Below are positions 31,443 through 41,704 of a DNA stretch of 47,700 bases, piece after piece; within the stretch, counting starts at the first letter, position 1; each line of letters begins with the position of its first letter. The notes under the pieces are model-generated. The model worked only from the letters and a program-made list of their open reading frames with translations, did no database searches and was not told the DNA's origin. A program made the position numbers and the translations under genes. Source of the DNA: Nitrospira sp. (GTDB lineage Bacteria; Nitrospirota; Nitrospiria; Nitrospirales; Nitrospiraceae); assembly GCA_016788465.1 (NCBI GenBank), contig JAEURV010000022.1:1-47700 (forward strand), read 5' to 3'.

Positions 31443-32760
31443 AAGCCGTACGGAGATTCTTGATCTCTCTCAAAGTCATTTCGATTTCCTCTGACGAATT
31501 CACGAGACTCGGGGCGAGTCTGACATACTTCGTTGCGTAGGGTGTGACACTCCCGACAATGTTGCGTTGCCTGAGCTTCTCTACTACTGTGCGTGGTGCC
31601 AGACCGGCTACTTCAAGACACACAATCCCAGCCGACAGATCTTGCGACATCGGTGTGTGGAGGGTCACGTGGGGCATGGCCGCCAAACCCTGTTTCAACT
31701 GCTGGTTGAGCTCATAGATGCGCTGCGTCACTTTGGATTTCCCGATGGCCTGATGAAATAGGAAGGCTTCATCCAATGCCCAGCGATGTTCAAACGAATG
31801 GAATCCGCCGGGAGTCATGTGGACTGATTGAGGGAGACCCTTTGAGGATTTGTTCTCCATCCAGAGGTCATAGGCCTGACTGCTAAAGGTCGGGATCGTC
31901 GCCCTGGCGATCGGCCAGGCTTTTGGCTGGCCCCATACCAAACCGGTTCCACGGGGACCGAACATCCATTTGTGTGTCCCGGCGATCAAGAAGTCACAAC
32001 CCAGCTCGTTCACACGGAAGTCTTCGACTCCCAATGCATGGACTCCGTCCACGCAGAAGATGACCCGATTCTGTTCATCCCGCGAACGATTGATAGTCTG
32101 GATCGCCTGCGCCATCTCATGAATGGGCAGTTTGAGCCCTGTGCTGGAGTGGACCCAAGTGACAGCCACGATGCGTGTCATTGGGGTGATGCCTTTGCGC
32201 AACGATTCGACGATTTCATCGCGTGAAACGGTCTTGAGTGAACGATAGAGGTGAATCTGTCGTACCATGGCGCCTGTCCGTTCAGCGCGAAGGCGCAACG
32301 CAGTTTCCGTCGAATAGTGGTCATGGGTCGTTGTCAAAATTTCCTGCTCGTTGCCAAGCTTAAGACCACCATAGAGAAGCCCCAGTCCCATCGTCGTGCT
32401 GTCGGTCAAGGCAATGTCGGCAGTGTTAGATCCCAGATACTCGGCTGCCGCCAAGAGGACTTTCGCCTCCTGTTTCTCTTCATGTTCGGACCAATAGCCG
32501 ATCGGATCGGCATCCAGGCCGGCTCGATGTCGTTCGATCGCGTCGCGCACCGGGGCGGGATGGGATGCAAGGAAGAACGCGGCCAAGTGGATAAGCTGTG
32601 GAGAGAGAGGAAACTTGGCTCGTAGGTCCTCCCAGTTTGTGAAGCGGTGTGGCGAGGGTTGCTGATTGGCCAAGGTGCGAGAGGATGCACTGGCCAGCAC
32701 CGCTGCACTCAAGGCCAACCCTGTCCTGACCAGAAAGCCTCGACGTCCAATGTCGGTCAT
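31441..32760 (-). CDS. Tat-exported class V aminotransferase-like protein
   Basis: The 439-residue protein opens with a twin-arginine signal (RRGFLVRTGLALSAAVLAS), so the folded PLP protein should be exported to the periplasm. The body is a class V aminotransferase fold of the cysteine desulfurase / isopenicillin N epimerase type. Seen are TDSTTMGLGLLYGGL (PLP phosphate region), TTTHDHYSTETALRLRAERT, FCVDGVHALG with D238 against the pyridine nitrogen, and the PLP lysine K264 in IAGTHKWMFGPRGTG. The substrate is not evident; the Cys loop of cysteine desulfurases was not seen, so an epimerase/lyase-like activity is more likely. It is an isolated monocistronic gene, with gcvP upstream on the same strand separated by a strong hairpin. 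Confidence 0.87.
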   Translation of the reverse strand: MTDIGRRGFLVRTGLALSAAVLASASSRTLANQQPSPHRFTNWEDLRAKFPLSPQLIHLAAFFLASHPAPVRDAIERHRAGLDADPIGYWSEHEEKQEAKVLLAAAEYLGSNTADIALTDSTTMGLGLLYGGLKLGNEQEILTTTHDHYSTETALRLRAERTGAMVRQIHLYRSLKTVSRDEIVESLRKGITPMTRIVAVTWVHSSTGLKLPIHEMAQAIQTINRSRDEQNRVIFCVDGVHALGVEDFRVNELGCDFLIAGTHKWMFGPRGTGLVWGQPKAWPIARATIPTFSSQAYDLWMENKSSKGLPQSVHMTPGGFHSFEHRWALDEAFLFHQAIGKSKVTQRIYELNQQLKQGLAAMPHVTLHTPMSQDLSAGIVCLEVAGLAPRTVVEKLRQRNIVGSVTPYATKYVRLAPSLVNSSEEIEMTLREIKNLRTA

Positions 32761-32832
32761 GGGATGTCCTCCTCAGAAATGAGTCCACTGTATGCTTTAT
32801 GGGGAAAATCGGGCAAAGAGAGAAACAAGTCA

Positions 32833-32862
32833 AGCCCCTGGCTGGTGAGCCAGCCAGGGGCT
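32833..32862 (-). terminator. Strong hairpin terminator after gcvP
   Basis: AGCCCCTGGCTGG (32833-32845) pairs perfectly with CCAGCCAGGGGCT (32850-32862) around a TGAG loop, 26 bp after the gcvP stop. In the minus direction a moderately T-rich stretch (TGACTTGTTTCTC) follows. Confidence 0.8.
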
Positions 32863-32887
32863 CGGAATAAGGGTAGTGGAGCTTCGA

Positions 32888-35776
32888 TTAGTTCTGATAG
32901 GTCTCCATCGGCGGACAGCTGCAGACGAGATGGCGGTCGCCATAGGCTTCGTCGATCCGGCTCACGCTTGGCCAGAACTTGCTTTGTCTGACCCAGGGGG
33001 CTGGAAAGGCGGCCTGCTCGCGGCTATAGGGGCGGTTCCATTCTGTAGCGATCACGCTTGCCGCGGTATGAGGTGCGTTCTTCAGGATATTGTTAGTTCG
33101 CGGTTGGCACCCGTCGACGATCTCCTGAATCTCGGCTCGGATTAAAATGAGTGCTTCGCAGAGCCGATCGAGTTCCTGTTTAGATTCGCTTTCCGTCGGT
33201 TCGATCATAAGTGTGCCAGCTACGGGGAATGACACAGTCGGCGCATGGAAGCCGTAGTCCATCAGTCGTTTGGCAACATCCATCGCCTCGATACCGGCGC
33301 TCTCTTTGAATTCGCGCAAATCCAAAATAAACTCATGCGCCACTAGTCCTGACTCTCCGCGATATAGGATGGAGTAGTGCTTTTCCAGGCGCTTCGCCAT
33401 GTAGTTGGCGTTGAGGATGGCCACCTGGGTCGCCTTGGTCAAACCTTCGCGTCCCATCATGGCGATATAGGTCCAGGAGATCGGAAGAATGCCTGGACTG
33501 CCGAACGGCGCCGCTGAGACTGGGCCAATGGTTTGTGGGCCACCGAGCTTGACCACAGGGTGTCCTGGTAAGAACGGGACCAGGTGCTGCGCGACACCGA
33601 TGGGTCCCACGCCAGGCCCACCACCGCCATGCGGGATACAAAACGTCTTATGGAGGTTGAGATGGCACACATCGGCTCCAATATCGCCGAGACGGCAGAG
33701 GCCGACCATGGCATTCATGTTGGCTCCGTCGATATACACCTGTCCGCCGTGGGTATGGACGATTTGGCAAATGCGCCGCACGCTGGCCTCAAACACACCG
33801 TGGGTCGAGGGATAGGTCAGCATTAGGGCCGCCAATCGGTCTCGGTATTCAGCCGCTTTGGTTTCCAGATCCGCGACATCCACATTTCCGTTTCGATCGC
33901 AGGCGACGACGACCACGGTCATGCCGACCATGGCTGCGGTAGCTGGATTTGTTCCGTGGGCTGAGACCGGGATCAAACAGACATCCCGGTGTCCCTCACC
34001 CTTTGACCGATGGAAGGCTCGGATCACCATCAAGCCGGAGTACTCGCCCTGTGAGCCCGCATTCGGTTGAAGCGAAAATGCCGAAAATCCTGCGATCTCG
34101 GCCAACCACCCTTCCAGTTGACGGAACAGGGTTTGATAGCCACGGGTTTGGTCAACCGGGGCAAACGGATGCAGCTTGGCGAACTCCGGCCAGGTCACCG
34201 GTAGCATTTCTGATGTGGCATTGAGCTTCATTGTACAAGAGCCCAATGGGATCATTGAGTGCACGAGTGAAAGGTCTCGCGCTTGCAATCGATAGAGATA
34301 GCGGAGCATTTCGTGTTCAGAATGATAGCGGTGGAACACCTCATGCGTGAGATACGGGCTGATCCTCATCAATGGAGTGGGGTAGGTTAGAGTGATGGAA
34401 GAGGCAAGGTCCGAGAGTTGGAACGGCAACTGGTCATGGCCGACAAAGATCCGCAGGATGCGAAGCACTTCCTGCTCGGAACTGACTTCGTCGAGCGACA
34501 GGCCTATGGCCCCGTCTTCGTACTGTCGGAAGTTGATGCCTTGCGCTTCCGCTCTCGCGACGATCTGTTCGGCTTGGGGCATGGATACCGGTACTCGAAT
34601 CGTATCGAAAAAGAATTTGGGCAACACCTCAAATCCCAAACGACGCAAGCCCTCCGCAAGCAACAGTGTCAAGCCATGAACCCGTTCGGCGATGCGACGC
34701 AACCCGTCTGGCCCATGGTAGACCGCAAACATGGCTGCCATTACCGCCAGTAAGACCTGGGCGGTACAGATGTTGCTTGTGGCCTTTTCCCGTCGGATGT
34801 GTTGCTCGCGTGTTTGCAGGGAGAGTCGGATGGCCGGCTTGCCGGTGACATCTTTGGAGACGCCAACGAGTCGACCGGGTATCTGCCGTTTGAACTCTTC
34901 TTTGGTCGCTAGAAACGCGGCATGGGGTCCACCGAAGCCGATGGGGACACCGAACCGTTGAGTCGAGCCTACAGCGATATCGGCGCCGAATTCTCCAGGT
35001 GAACGGAGAATGGTGAGTGCCAGAAGATCAGTGGCCACGACGACAAGAACCCCGGCCTCATGGGCCTGGGTCACCAAGGCACTGAAATCGCCCACATAAC
35101 CATCCGTGGCAGGGTACTGGAGGAGAATGCCGCATAGTTCTGGGCGTGCACAATCAGCGGCCGATGGGACTCCCATTTTGAGGACGATACCCAATGGTTC
35201 AGCCCTAGTCCGCAACACAGCGAGAGTTTGCGGATGGCAGTCGCGCGAGACGAAGAACTCATGGCGTTCTTGGCCGCCATGGCGGGCGATCGCGTAGCAC
35301 ATAGCCATCGCCTCTGCGGCCGCCGTCGCTTCATCCAACAGCGAGGCATTGGCCAGCGGTAGACCGGTCAGGTCTCCAACCATGGTCTGGAAGGTGACGA
35401 GGGCCTCCAAGCGGCCTTGTGAGATCTCGGCTTGGTATGGAGTGTACTGCGTATACCAAGCCGGATTTTCAAGAATATTCCGTTGAATCACTCCGGGAGT
35501 AACACAGTCGTAGTATCCCATGCCAATGAGTGACCGATAGACCTTGTTCTGGGCGGCAATACTCTGGAGTCGCGTGAGTACGGCTTGCTCACCCTCACCG
35601 TTTGGAATGTCCAGGCCCCGCTGAAGGCGGATATCGGGTGGAACGGTTGTATCAACCAATGTCCCAAGTGACTGATGGCCTAACGTGGCCAGCATCTCTT
35701 GAATATCTGCATCGGTAGGGCCAAGGTGTCGATGCACAAAGTCGTCCGTTGGTTGAAGCCATCTCGGAGTATTCAT
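32888..35776 (-). CDS. gcvP: Glycine dehydrogenase (decarboxylating), P protein
   Basis: A 962-residue single-chain P protein (both GcvPA and GcvPB halves), which decarboxylates glycine and loads the aminomethyl group onto lipoyl-GcvH. Seen are the N-terminal [58 protein letters not shown], the Gly-rich [20 protein letters not shown] with the PLP lysine in [17 protein letters not shown], and C-terminal [12 protein letters not shown] 35776 is preferred because AAGGGG and GGTGG lie upstream; a GTG at 35788 directly abuts the same ribosome site. gcvT and gcvH are not next to it. Together with folate enzymes such as purU it would feed C1 metabolism; a reductive glycine direction is also possible in autotrophs. 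Confidence 0.96.
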   Translation of the reverse strand: MNTPRWLQPTDDFVHRHLGPTDADIQEMLATLGHQSLGTLVDTTVPPDIRLQRGLDIPNGEGEQAVLTRLQSIAAQNKVYRSLIGMGYYDCVTPGVIQRNILENPAWYTQYTPYQAEISQGRLEALVTFQTMVGDLTGLPLANASLLDEATAAAEAMAMCYAIARHGGQERHEFFVSRDCHPQTLAVLRTRAEPLGIVLKMGVPSAADCARPELCGILLQYPATDGYVGDFSALVTQAHEAGVLVVVATDLLALTILRSPGEFGADIAVGSTQRFGVPIGFGGPHAAFLATKEEFKRQIPGRLVGVSKDVTGKPAIRLSLQTREQHIRREKATSNICTAQVLLAVMAAMFAVYHGPDGLRRIAERVHGLTLLLAEGLRRLGFEVLPKFFFDTIRVPVSMPQAEQIVARAEAQGINFRQYEDGAIGLSLDEVSSEQEVLRILRIFVGHDQLPFQLSDLASSITLTYPTPLMRISPYLTHEVFHRYHSEHEMLRYLYRLQARDLSLVHSMIPLGSCTMKLNATSEMLPVTWPEFAKLHPFAPVDQTRGYQTLFRQLEGWLAEIAGFSAFSLQPNAGSQGEYSGLMVIRAFHRSKGEGHRDVCLIPVSAHGTNPATAAMVGMTVVVVACDRNGNVDVADLETKAAEYRDRLAALMLTYPSTHGVFEASVRRICQIVHTHGGQVYIDGANMNAMVGLCRLGDIGADVCHLNLHKTFCIPHGGGGPGVGPIGVAQHLVPFLPGHPVVKLGGPQTIGPVSAAPFGSPGILPISWTYIAMMGREGLTKATQVAILNANYMAKRLEKHYSILYRGESGLVAHEFILDLREFKESAGIEAMDVAKRLMDYGFHAPTVSFPVAGTLMIEPTESESKQELDRLCEALILIRAEIQEIVDGCQPRTNNILKNAPHTAASVIATEWNRPYSREQAAFPAPWVRQSKFWPSVSRIDEAYGDRHLVCSCPPMETYQN

Positions 35777-36070
35777 GAAGTCAGCCACCCCTTTGTTCGA
35801 TTGTCGAGACCGCTGCCATTCGCACGAATGGTGTTCTGCTCGTCATGTTGACCGGGTAGCCTACCATGGGATCATCATATTTCCAAGGGACCGGATCTGT
35901 TCCTTGTGGCGATGACAAACTTTGAGCGATGGGGTAGTAGGCCAAAAATAGGCATCAGGAATTATTGGGTTTATCCGTCGAAGCATGAGCCTGCACCGCC
36001 TCTCTCTTTCGTTGCTTTTTAAAGAATTCACGCTATTGTGAGGTGGTCTACCAAGTCCGGAGCGTTGACC

Positions 36071-36706
36071 ATGAACGCCACAAGTCGAGGCTCCAGTCCG
36101 GATTCTGAGAAGCTATCCACTGGCCGCTCTTTTAAAGGAATAGCCCTCGTCATCGCGCTGCCCGTCGGTCTCCTGGCCGTAGGCGGATATATGATCCTCA
36201 ACGGCAATGGGATCCCGACCACTTTCTTGGCACCTGATTCTCAGCGGACCGCCTCACTGACGGAGTATCCATCGAACTCCAGGACGGCGGAGGCGCGCCT
36301 CACTCGCGAGGAAATCGACCGGCTTCTTGGAGCTCTCGACGAGGCCGTCCGTAGAAAAGATGTCGATGGTGTCCTCCGCCATATTTCCTATGACGCAACG
36401 ATCACTATCCATTTAAAGCAAGGCCCACAGCAGCAAACGGCCTCGCTGACATGGGATGACTATCGGAAGACACTGGCCATGGCATTCGCTTTTCCAAGCG
36501 ACCATGATTTCGTGCGCACGCATACGTCGGTCTCGTTGTCGCCGGATGAGCGAAGTGCGAAGGTATCCTTCAAGTCGACCGAAACTCTTCGCCCAGCCAA
36601 TCATGAATTCAAGGCAGAAGGGGAAGAAACCCTCCTCTTCACGATCCGCGAGGGGAAACCGATGATTATCTCTCTGGAACAGACCTTCCCCGGTGACTCC
36701 ACCTAG
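36071..36706 (+). CDS. Membrane-anchored NTF2-like protein, unknown function
   Basis: From ATG 36071 (GGAG eight nt upstream) the product is 211 residues. A short basic, Ser-rich cytoplasmic N-terminus precedes one TM at about 23-44 (GIALVIALPVGLLAVGGYMI). The rest is predicted periplasmic: a Ser/Thr linker and, at about 75-205, an NTF2/SnoaL-like domain (EEIDRLLGALDEAVRRKDVD, GVLRHISYDATITIHL, FTIREGKPMIISLEQTF). This fold is used for small-molecule binding or protein interaction; no catalytic residues are evident. An upstream GTG (36038) would add 11 residues. It lies just before a two-component pair, 149 bp away, and could be part of its sensing, but this is only position. Confidence 0.8.
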   Translation: MNATSRGSSPDSEKLSTGRSFKGIALVIALPVGLLAVGGYMILNGNGIPTTFLAPDSQRTASLTEYPSNSRTAEARLTREEIDRLLGALDEAVRRKDVDGVLRHISYDATITIHLKQGPQQQTASLTWDDYRKTLAMAFAFPSDHDFVRTHTSVSLSPDERSAKVSFKSTETLRPANHEFKAEGEETLLFTIREGKPMIISLEQTFPGDST

Positions 36707-36855
36707 TGAAGTACGTCAGAAGTCGCCGGACATACTCTTGGTCCTTAGCCTCTCAGTCCTGTGAATCAGGCCTCCCTCCGGTTTCTCTGACCTCGAGATT
36801 CATGGAGCGTCGTTTGGTATAATCACTCCCCTGATCAATCTTTGCGGGAGTGGGT

Positions 36856-37527
36856 ATGCGGGTGCTTGTTCTTGAAGACGAAACCAAAGTCGGTTGCTTT
36901 ATTAAGCGGGCGCTGGAAGAAGAAAGCTACGCCGTCGATCTCTGCGAAGACGGGGCTAAGGGATTGGAGATGGCATTGGCGACGGACTACGATCTCCTGG
37001 TGGTCGATGTCATGTTGCCGGGTATGTCTGGATTGGATGTACTCAAGAATATTCGTCAAAAACGTATCCAAACGCCCGTATTGATTCTATCGGCTCAATC
37101 GCAGATCGATCAACGAGTCAAAGGGCTGGATGCTGGTGCCGATGACTATCTCACCAAGCCGTTTGCCATTGACGAGCTCCTTGCACGGGTTCGCGCCTTA
37201 CTGCGTCGTGGTGCTACTGAAAGTCCAGGCGTACTCCAAGTCGATGACTTGATGCTTAACCCGGCGACACGTGAGGTGACACGAGGCGGGCAGCGTATCG
37301 ACCTGACCTTGAAAGAATATGCCTTACTGGAATACTTGATGCGTCATACCGGTCGGGTGCTCACCCGACCAATGATCTCTGAGCATGTGTGGAATCAAGA
37401 CTTCGATACGTTTACGAACGTCATTGATGTCTATGTGAACTATCTCCGAAACAAGATCGACCGTGGCCGAACGAAAAAGCTGATCCATACCATCCGCGGA
37501 AGCGGATACATGCTGAAGGCTGACTAG
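36856..37527 (+). CDS. OmpR-family response regulator (CusR/CopR-like)
   Basis: The 223-residue regulator starts MRVLVLEDE at ATG 36856, with GGGAG five nt upstream; an in-frame GTG at 36850 overlaps that site. Receiver residues: E7/D8, D51 in LLVVDVMLPG, S79 and K101 in LTKPF. The winged-helix domain ends IHTIRGSGYMLKAD, as in CusR/CopR-type regulators of heavy-metal or envelope stress genes. The kinase gene follows after a 105 bp gap that contains no stop-start overlap, unlike the pair at 2199-4318, so the two loci are not recent duplicates by arrangement. It may control the DegP-like protease two genes downstream. Confidence 0.93.
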   Translation: MRVLVLEDETKVGCFIKRALEEESYAVDLCEDGAKGLEMALATDYDLLVVDVMLPGMSGLDVLKNIRQKRIQTPVLILSAQSQIDQRVKGLDAGADDYLTKPFAIDELLARVRALLRRGATESPGVLQVDDLMLNPATREVTRGGQRIDLTLKEYALLEYLMRHTGRVLTRPMISEHVWNQDFDTFTNVIDVYVNYLRNKIDRGRTKKLIHTIRGSGYMLKAD

Positions 37528-37632
37528 CAGGATGTGGAGCCCGGTGGTTCTAACCCAGGCCGCCACTGCAGCAGTCCAAGACCGAGGTTGTGCCACGATG
37601 CTCGTTCGTCCTTATAGGCCAGGAGGTAGCTG

Positions 37633-39036
37633 ATGCCGCTACGTGTCCGGTTGACCCTCTGGTATGGGACCGTACTGGCTCTGGTCTTGATCGTGTTCTC
37701 CGTGGTTCTCTATGCCATTACGGCGAGAAGTCTCCGCGATACCGTCGATGAAGCGTTGGAAGACACGGCGACGACGGCCGTACGCTCGCTCGAAACGCAC
37801 GGGTTTTTGCCCCTAATCGATGAAGAAGAACTGCTCTCTCAGTTTCCGGAGCTCACACGCATCGACAAATTCTTCCAGATTTTCAGCCCTTCCGGTACCA
37901 TCACGATCCGCTCCCCGAATATCAAACAACACGAGGTTCCACTGAGTCGGACGGCTCTCGACGCCGCGTTCGCTGGGCAGAGCATCTATGAGTCGGCCAA
38001 GTACCCCAAGGAGCCTCCCTTGCGATTGATTTCCATGCCGATCATGTACCGAGGCAATCTGCTATACATCGTGCAGGTCGGTACGTCGATGGAGTCAGTA
38101 GGTGAGACGCTTCATCGCTTTCTTATTCTCGCTCTGGTAGCAATCCCGATCGCGTTGGCCGTGTCGCTCGCCGGAGGCTGGTTTCTGGCTGGGCGGGCGC
38201 TTCGTCCGGTCGATAGGATTACCCTGGCTGCGCAGCGAATTGCCGCTGGAGATCTGAGTCAGCGACTCAGTATTCCAGGGGCCCACGATGAAATTGGACG
38301 CCTGGCGGCAACCTTTAACAACATGATCGGCCGGCTGGATGCTTCGTTTCGCCAGATCCGTCAATTTACCAGCGATGCGTCTCATGAGTTGAGAACGCCG
38401 TTGACGGTGATGAAGGGTGAGACAGACTTGGTTCTGAGAAAATCTCGACCTCTTGAAGATTACAAGGCGGTGCTGGAGAGCAACCTCGAAGAGATTGACC
38501 GGATGACTCGCATCGTGGATGAACTGTTGTTTCTCTCCCGTGCCGATATGGGAGAGGTGAAGGTGGAGTCCGAGCCGGTTTCCCTCCAGTCGTTGGTGGA
38601 AGACGTTCATCGTCAGGCGAAACTGCTGGGACACGAACGACAGATTGAAGTGGTGCTGGGAACCGTCATGCCGCTTATTGTTCAGGGGGATGACCTGCGG
38701 CTTCGTGAATTGCTGCTCAATCTAGTTGAGAACGCGATGAAGTACTCGAACCCTGGCGGCAAAGTTGAGATCTCATTGTTGAAAGACGGTCAGGAAGCAC
38801 GGCTTTCCATCACCGATCACGGCATCGGCATTGCCGCGGGTGACCACAAGAAGATTTTCCAACGTTTCTTCCGCACGGATGTGGCTCGTTCCCACACAAA
38901 GAAGGGAACTGGGCTCGGGCTCGCCATTTGCGCCTGGATCGCCGATCTCCATAAGGGACGGGTCGAGGTCAAAAGTGAACTTGGCCAAGGATCGACCTTC
39001 ACTGTCGTGCTGCCGCTCGCACGCTTATCAGCTTAG
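37633..39036 (+). CDS. Sensor histidine kinase (CusS-like)
   Basis: A 467-residue membrane kinase with AGGAGG before ATG 37633. TM1 is at about 7-30, a ~130 residue periplasmic sensor follows, TM2 is at 162-186, then HAMP (LAGRALRPVDRITLAAQRIA). The HisKA domain carries H251 in SDASHELRTPLT. The HATPase has LVENAMKYSNPGG, DHGIGIAAGD and GTGLGLAIC. The architecture and SDASHELRTPL box are those of CusS-type metal or envelope sensors. Being next to a DegP/HtrA protease, it may respond to envelope damage. No known ligand-binding motif was recognised in the sensor region. Confidence 0.93.
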   Translation: MPLRVRLTLWYGTVLALVLIVFSVVLYAITARSLRDTVDEALEDTATTAVRSLETHGFLPLIDEEELLSQFPELTRIDKFFQIFSPSGTITIRSPNIKQHEVPLSRTALDAAFAGQSIYESAKYPKEPPLRLISMPIMYRGNLLYIVQVGTSMESVGETLHRFLILALVAIPIALAVSLAGGWFLAGRALRPVDRITLAAQRIAAGDLSQRLSIPGAHDEIGRLAATFNNMIGRLDASFRQIRQFTSDASHELRTPLTVMKGETDLVLRKSRPLEDYKAVLESNLEEIDRMTRIVDELLFLSRADMGEVKVESEPVSLQSLVEDVHRQAKLLGHERQIEVVLGTVMPLIVQGDDLRLRELLLNLVENAMKYSNPGGKVEISLLKDGQEARLSITDHGIGIAAGDHKKIFQRFFRTDVARSHTKKGTGLGLAICAWIADLHKGRVEVKSELGQGSTFTVVLPLARLSA

Positions 39037-39210
39037 CAGACTTTAATACTCGGCTAATCCCTTTCTCATCACTGATTGTTACGGTTCCTTCCAGATGAAG
39101 GGCGAGGATTTGCTCATCTACGCAGGGAGCGACGATACAGCCCTGCGCTACACCTGATGCTGAAATCAGGAGTAGACAGTGTCGTTGGTTAGCGTCAAGA
39201 AGGAGGACAT

Positions 39211-40698
39211 ATGTCATCGTACATGAACCGTGCGATCTATTTTATCGCTGGGATCAGCCTCCTGGCTGGGTTCCTGGGCTGGGGGAGTAACGTGCTCACA
39301 TCATCCTACGCCTCCAGTGTCCCCATTCAGGTCGAGGCGCCCGTGACCGTTACTGCCCCGGCTCCCGGCTTTACCGAGGTTGCCAAGCAGGTCACTCCGG
39401 CGGTCGTCAATATTACGACGGTCATGGCCGAGAAGGCTTCGGATGGACTTTCCCAGCCTGATGAGTTGCGTGACAGGATGGAAGAATTCTTTGGGAAGCC
39501 TCTCGATCCCTGGGGACGTGGACCTCATAACCCTCGGGAGTTTCGCGGGCCCCGCAAAGGCCAAGGGTCAGGCGTCATCATCTCGCCGGATGGATATGTC
39601 CTGACGAACAATCACGTAATCTCCAATGCGCGCGAAGTGCACGTCACGCTTCCCGACAAGCGTGAATTTAAGGGGAAGATTGTCGGCACCGACCCCAAAA
39701 CCGACCTTGCTGTGGTCAAGATCGACGCGAGCGCCCTTCCCGCTGTTGCGTGGGGCGATGCGTCCATCCTGCAAGTCGGTGAATATGTTCTGGCGGTGGG
39801 CAATCCCTTCGGACTGAATTCCACTGTCACGCTTGGAATTGTAAGTGCCGTTGGACGTGGTCATATGGGCATCACGCAATATGAAGATTTTATTCAGACA
39901 GACGCTGCCATTAATCCAGGTAACTCAGGTGGTGCGCTGGTGAATACCAAAGGGGAGCTCGTGGGCATCAACACGGCCATCTTTTCACAGACCGGCGGAT
40001 ATCAAGGTGTGGGTTTTGCGGTCTCCACGACGATGGCCAAGCCGATTTACGAAAGTCTGGTAAAGACTGGGACGGTGGTTCGAGGCTATCTTGGGATCGG
40101 TCTTCAAGAGTTAACCCAGGACTTGGCTAAGTCGTTTGGCGTTAAAGATTCCAAAGGCGCGTTGATCAGCGATGTGAAGGAGAATGGCCCGGCTGACCTG
40201 GCCGGACTCAAGCAGGGCGATGTGGTCCTTGAATATCACAGCACTCCCGTAGAGGATGGGGTTGCGTTGCAGCGATTGGTCACCAAGACTCCGGTTGGCA
40301 CAAAAGTATCGCTGAAAGTGATGCGCGATGGGCGTGCACGTGAGCTTATGGTCAAAGTCGGTGAGCAGCCCGACCAAGAAAAGATTGCCAAGGTCGAAAC
40401 CAGCCAAGGAGACTATGGCTTGGCTGGTATATCGGTCGAGGACTTAGATCAAGAGACCGCCAGGGAGTTGGGCTTCATTGGCAAGCCACAAGGTGTGATT
40501 GTGACCAAGATCGAACCGGACAGCGGAGCCGAGAGGGCAGGACTCATGCCAGGCGATGTGATTCGAGAGCTCAATCGGCAACCGGTTAAATCGGTGAAGG
40601 ATTTTGCAAAAGTGTCTTCTGACCTGAAGAAAGGGGATAACGTTCTGATTCTCGTCAATCGGCGTGGGAGTTCGCTATTCCTGTCCAGCAAGGTCTAG
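39211..40698 (+). CDS. DegP/HtrA-family periplasmic serine protease
   Basis: The 495-residue protease has AAGGAGG before ATG 39211 and an N-terminal hydrophobic segment (about 7-30: AIYFIAGISLLAGFLGWGSN) that serves as signal or anchor. The catalytic triad is H135 in LTNNHV, D165 in TDLAVVKI and S239 in NPGNSGGAL. Two PDZ domains follow, at about 288-385 (VRGYLGIGLQELTQDLAKSF) and 400-490 (GISVEDLDQETARELGF). It degrades or refolds damaged envelope proteins. An acidic insertion (MAEKASDGLSQPDELRDRME) corresponds to the LA-loop. Its place after a two-component pair suggests stress control, although 174 bp separate it from the kinase stop. Confidence 0.95.
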   Translation: MSSYMNRAIYFIAGISLLAGFLGWGSNVLTSSYASSVPIQVEAPVTVTAPAPGFTEVAKQVTPAVVNITTVMAEKASDGLSQPDELRDRMEEFFGKPLDPWGRGPHNPREFRGPRKGQGSGVIISPDGYVLTNNHVISNAREVHVTLPDKREFKGKIVGTDPKTDLAVVKIDASALPAVAWGDASILQVGEYVLAVGNPFGLNSTVTLGIVSAVGRGHMGITQYEDFIQTDAAINPGNSGGALVNTKGELVGINTAIFSQTGGYQGVGFAVSTTMAKPIYESLVKTGTVVRGYLGIGLQELTQDLAKSFGVKDSKGALISDVKENGPADLAGLKQGDVVLEYHSTPVEDGVALQRLVTKTPVGTKVSLKVMRDGRARELMVKVGEQPDQEKIAKVETSQGDYGLAGISVEDLDQETARELGFIGKPQGVIVTKIEPDSGAERAGLMPGDVIRELNRQPVKSVKDFAKVSSDLKKGDNVLILVNRRGSSLFLSSKV

Positions 40699-40718
40699 CC
40701 GCAGTCGCACAGAACAGC

Positions 40719-40743
40719 GGAGCGGGTCCCATGGATCCGCTCC
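40719..40743. terminator. Hairpin between convergent degP-like and purU genes
   Basis: GGAGCGGGTCC (40719-40729) and GGATCCGCTCC (40733-40743) form an 11 bp stem with one G-T pair around a CAT loop, 21 bp after the protease stop. No clear T-run follows on either strand, so termination is likely but not certain. Confidence 0.6.
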
Positions 40744-40777
40744 CTAGTTGTGTGCAGGTGGACGTTTTTGGCAGCAG

Positions 40778-41644
40778 CTAGTCGAATACGACAGTCTTCC
40801 TCCCGTAGACGAGAACACGCCGTTCGACGTGTCTCCGGACGGCGCGTGCCAGCACGACTTCTTCAAGATCCCGCCCTTTGCGAACGAGATCCTCTACTGT
40901 ATCCCGATGGCCCACGCGAATCACGTCTTGTTCGATAATAGGTCCTTCGTCCAGGTCTTGAGTTGCGTAATGGGCGGTCGCCCCGATGATCTTCACACCA
41001 CGATCGTAGGCTTGTCGGTAAGGGTTGGCTCCGATAAATGCTGGCAGGAAGGAATGGTGGATATTAATGACGGGGCAGGCGACCTGAGTCAGAAAATCTG
41101 CGCTGAGGATCTGCATATAGCGAGCCATGACCACAAGCTCGACGTGATGTTCCTTCAGGAGGGCTAGGACCTGTTGTTCCTGCTGGGGTTTGGTTTCCTT
41201 CGTGACCGGATAGACGGCATAGGGAATGTTGAATAGTTCAGCCCAGCTTGCGCAGGTGTCGTGGTTCGAAATGATGATGGGGATGTCGATGTGTAGCTCG
41301 TCTCGACGGTGCCGCTGAAGAAGGTCGGCCAGACAATGATCCTGTTTCGAGACCAGAAGGCCGACACGAGGCCGTAAGCTGGACGGATACACTTCATAGT
41401 GCATCTCGTACACCTTCGCGATCGGATCAAAGGCGGCCGGTATATCCCCTGGAGGTATCTGAAGTCCATCCGTGGCAAATTCCATCCGCATGAGAAAATC
41501 GTTTGTTTCCTCATCGGTATGGTGGTCGGAGTCGAGAATGTTGCCCCCAAAATCGTGAATGAACCCCGATACGCGTGCAACGATGCCTTTGCGATCCTTA
41601 CAACGGATCAGGAGAACGATCGAGTCCTTCTTCCTTGCGGTCAT
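40778..41644 (-). CDS. purU: Formyltetrahydrofolate deformylase
   Basis: The 288-residue enzyme hydrolyses 10-formyl-THF to formate and THF. An ACT domain (about 8-85: IVLLIRCKDRKGIVARVSGF) precedes the formyltransferase-fold catalytic domain. Its signature segments are ISNHD, VINIHHSFLPAFIGANPY and GATAHYATQDLDEGPII, the last carrying the catalytic Asp. ATG 41644 is chosen: AGAGGAG lies nine nt upstream and the length is then normal; a longer frame to 41704 would add 20 residues without support. In an autotroph with gcvP nearby, it would balance formyl-THF pools and supply formate. rimO is upstream on the same strand, with the gap of 60 bp. Confidence 0.95.
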   Translation of the reverse strand: MTARKKDSIVLLIRCKDRKGIVARVSGFIHDFGGNILDSDHHTDEETNDFLMRMEFATDGLQIPPGDIPAAFDPIAKVYEMHYEVYPSSLRPRVGLLVSKQDHCLADLLQRHRRDELHIDIPIIISNHDTCASWAELFNIPYAVYPVTKETKPQQEQQVLALLKEHHVELVVMARYMQILSADFLTQVACPVINIHHSFLPAFIGANPYRQAYDRGVKIIGATAHYATQDLDEGPIIEQDVIRVGHRDTVEDLVRKGRDLEEVVLARAVRRHVERRVLVYGRKTVVFD

Positions 41645-41704
41645 GACTGTGTGCTCCTCTGTCGTCGTTACAATGAGTCTGCTAGAAAGGGCAAGGTTCG
41701 GCAA

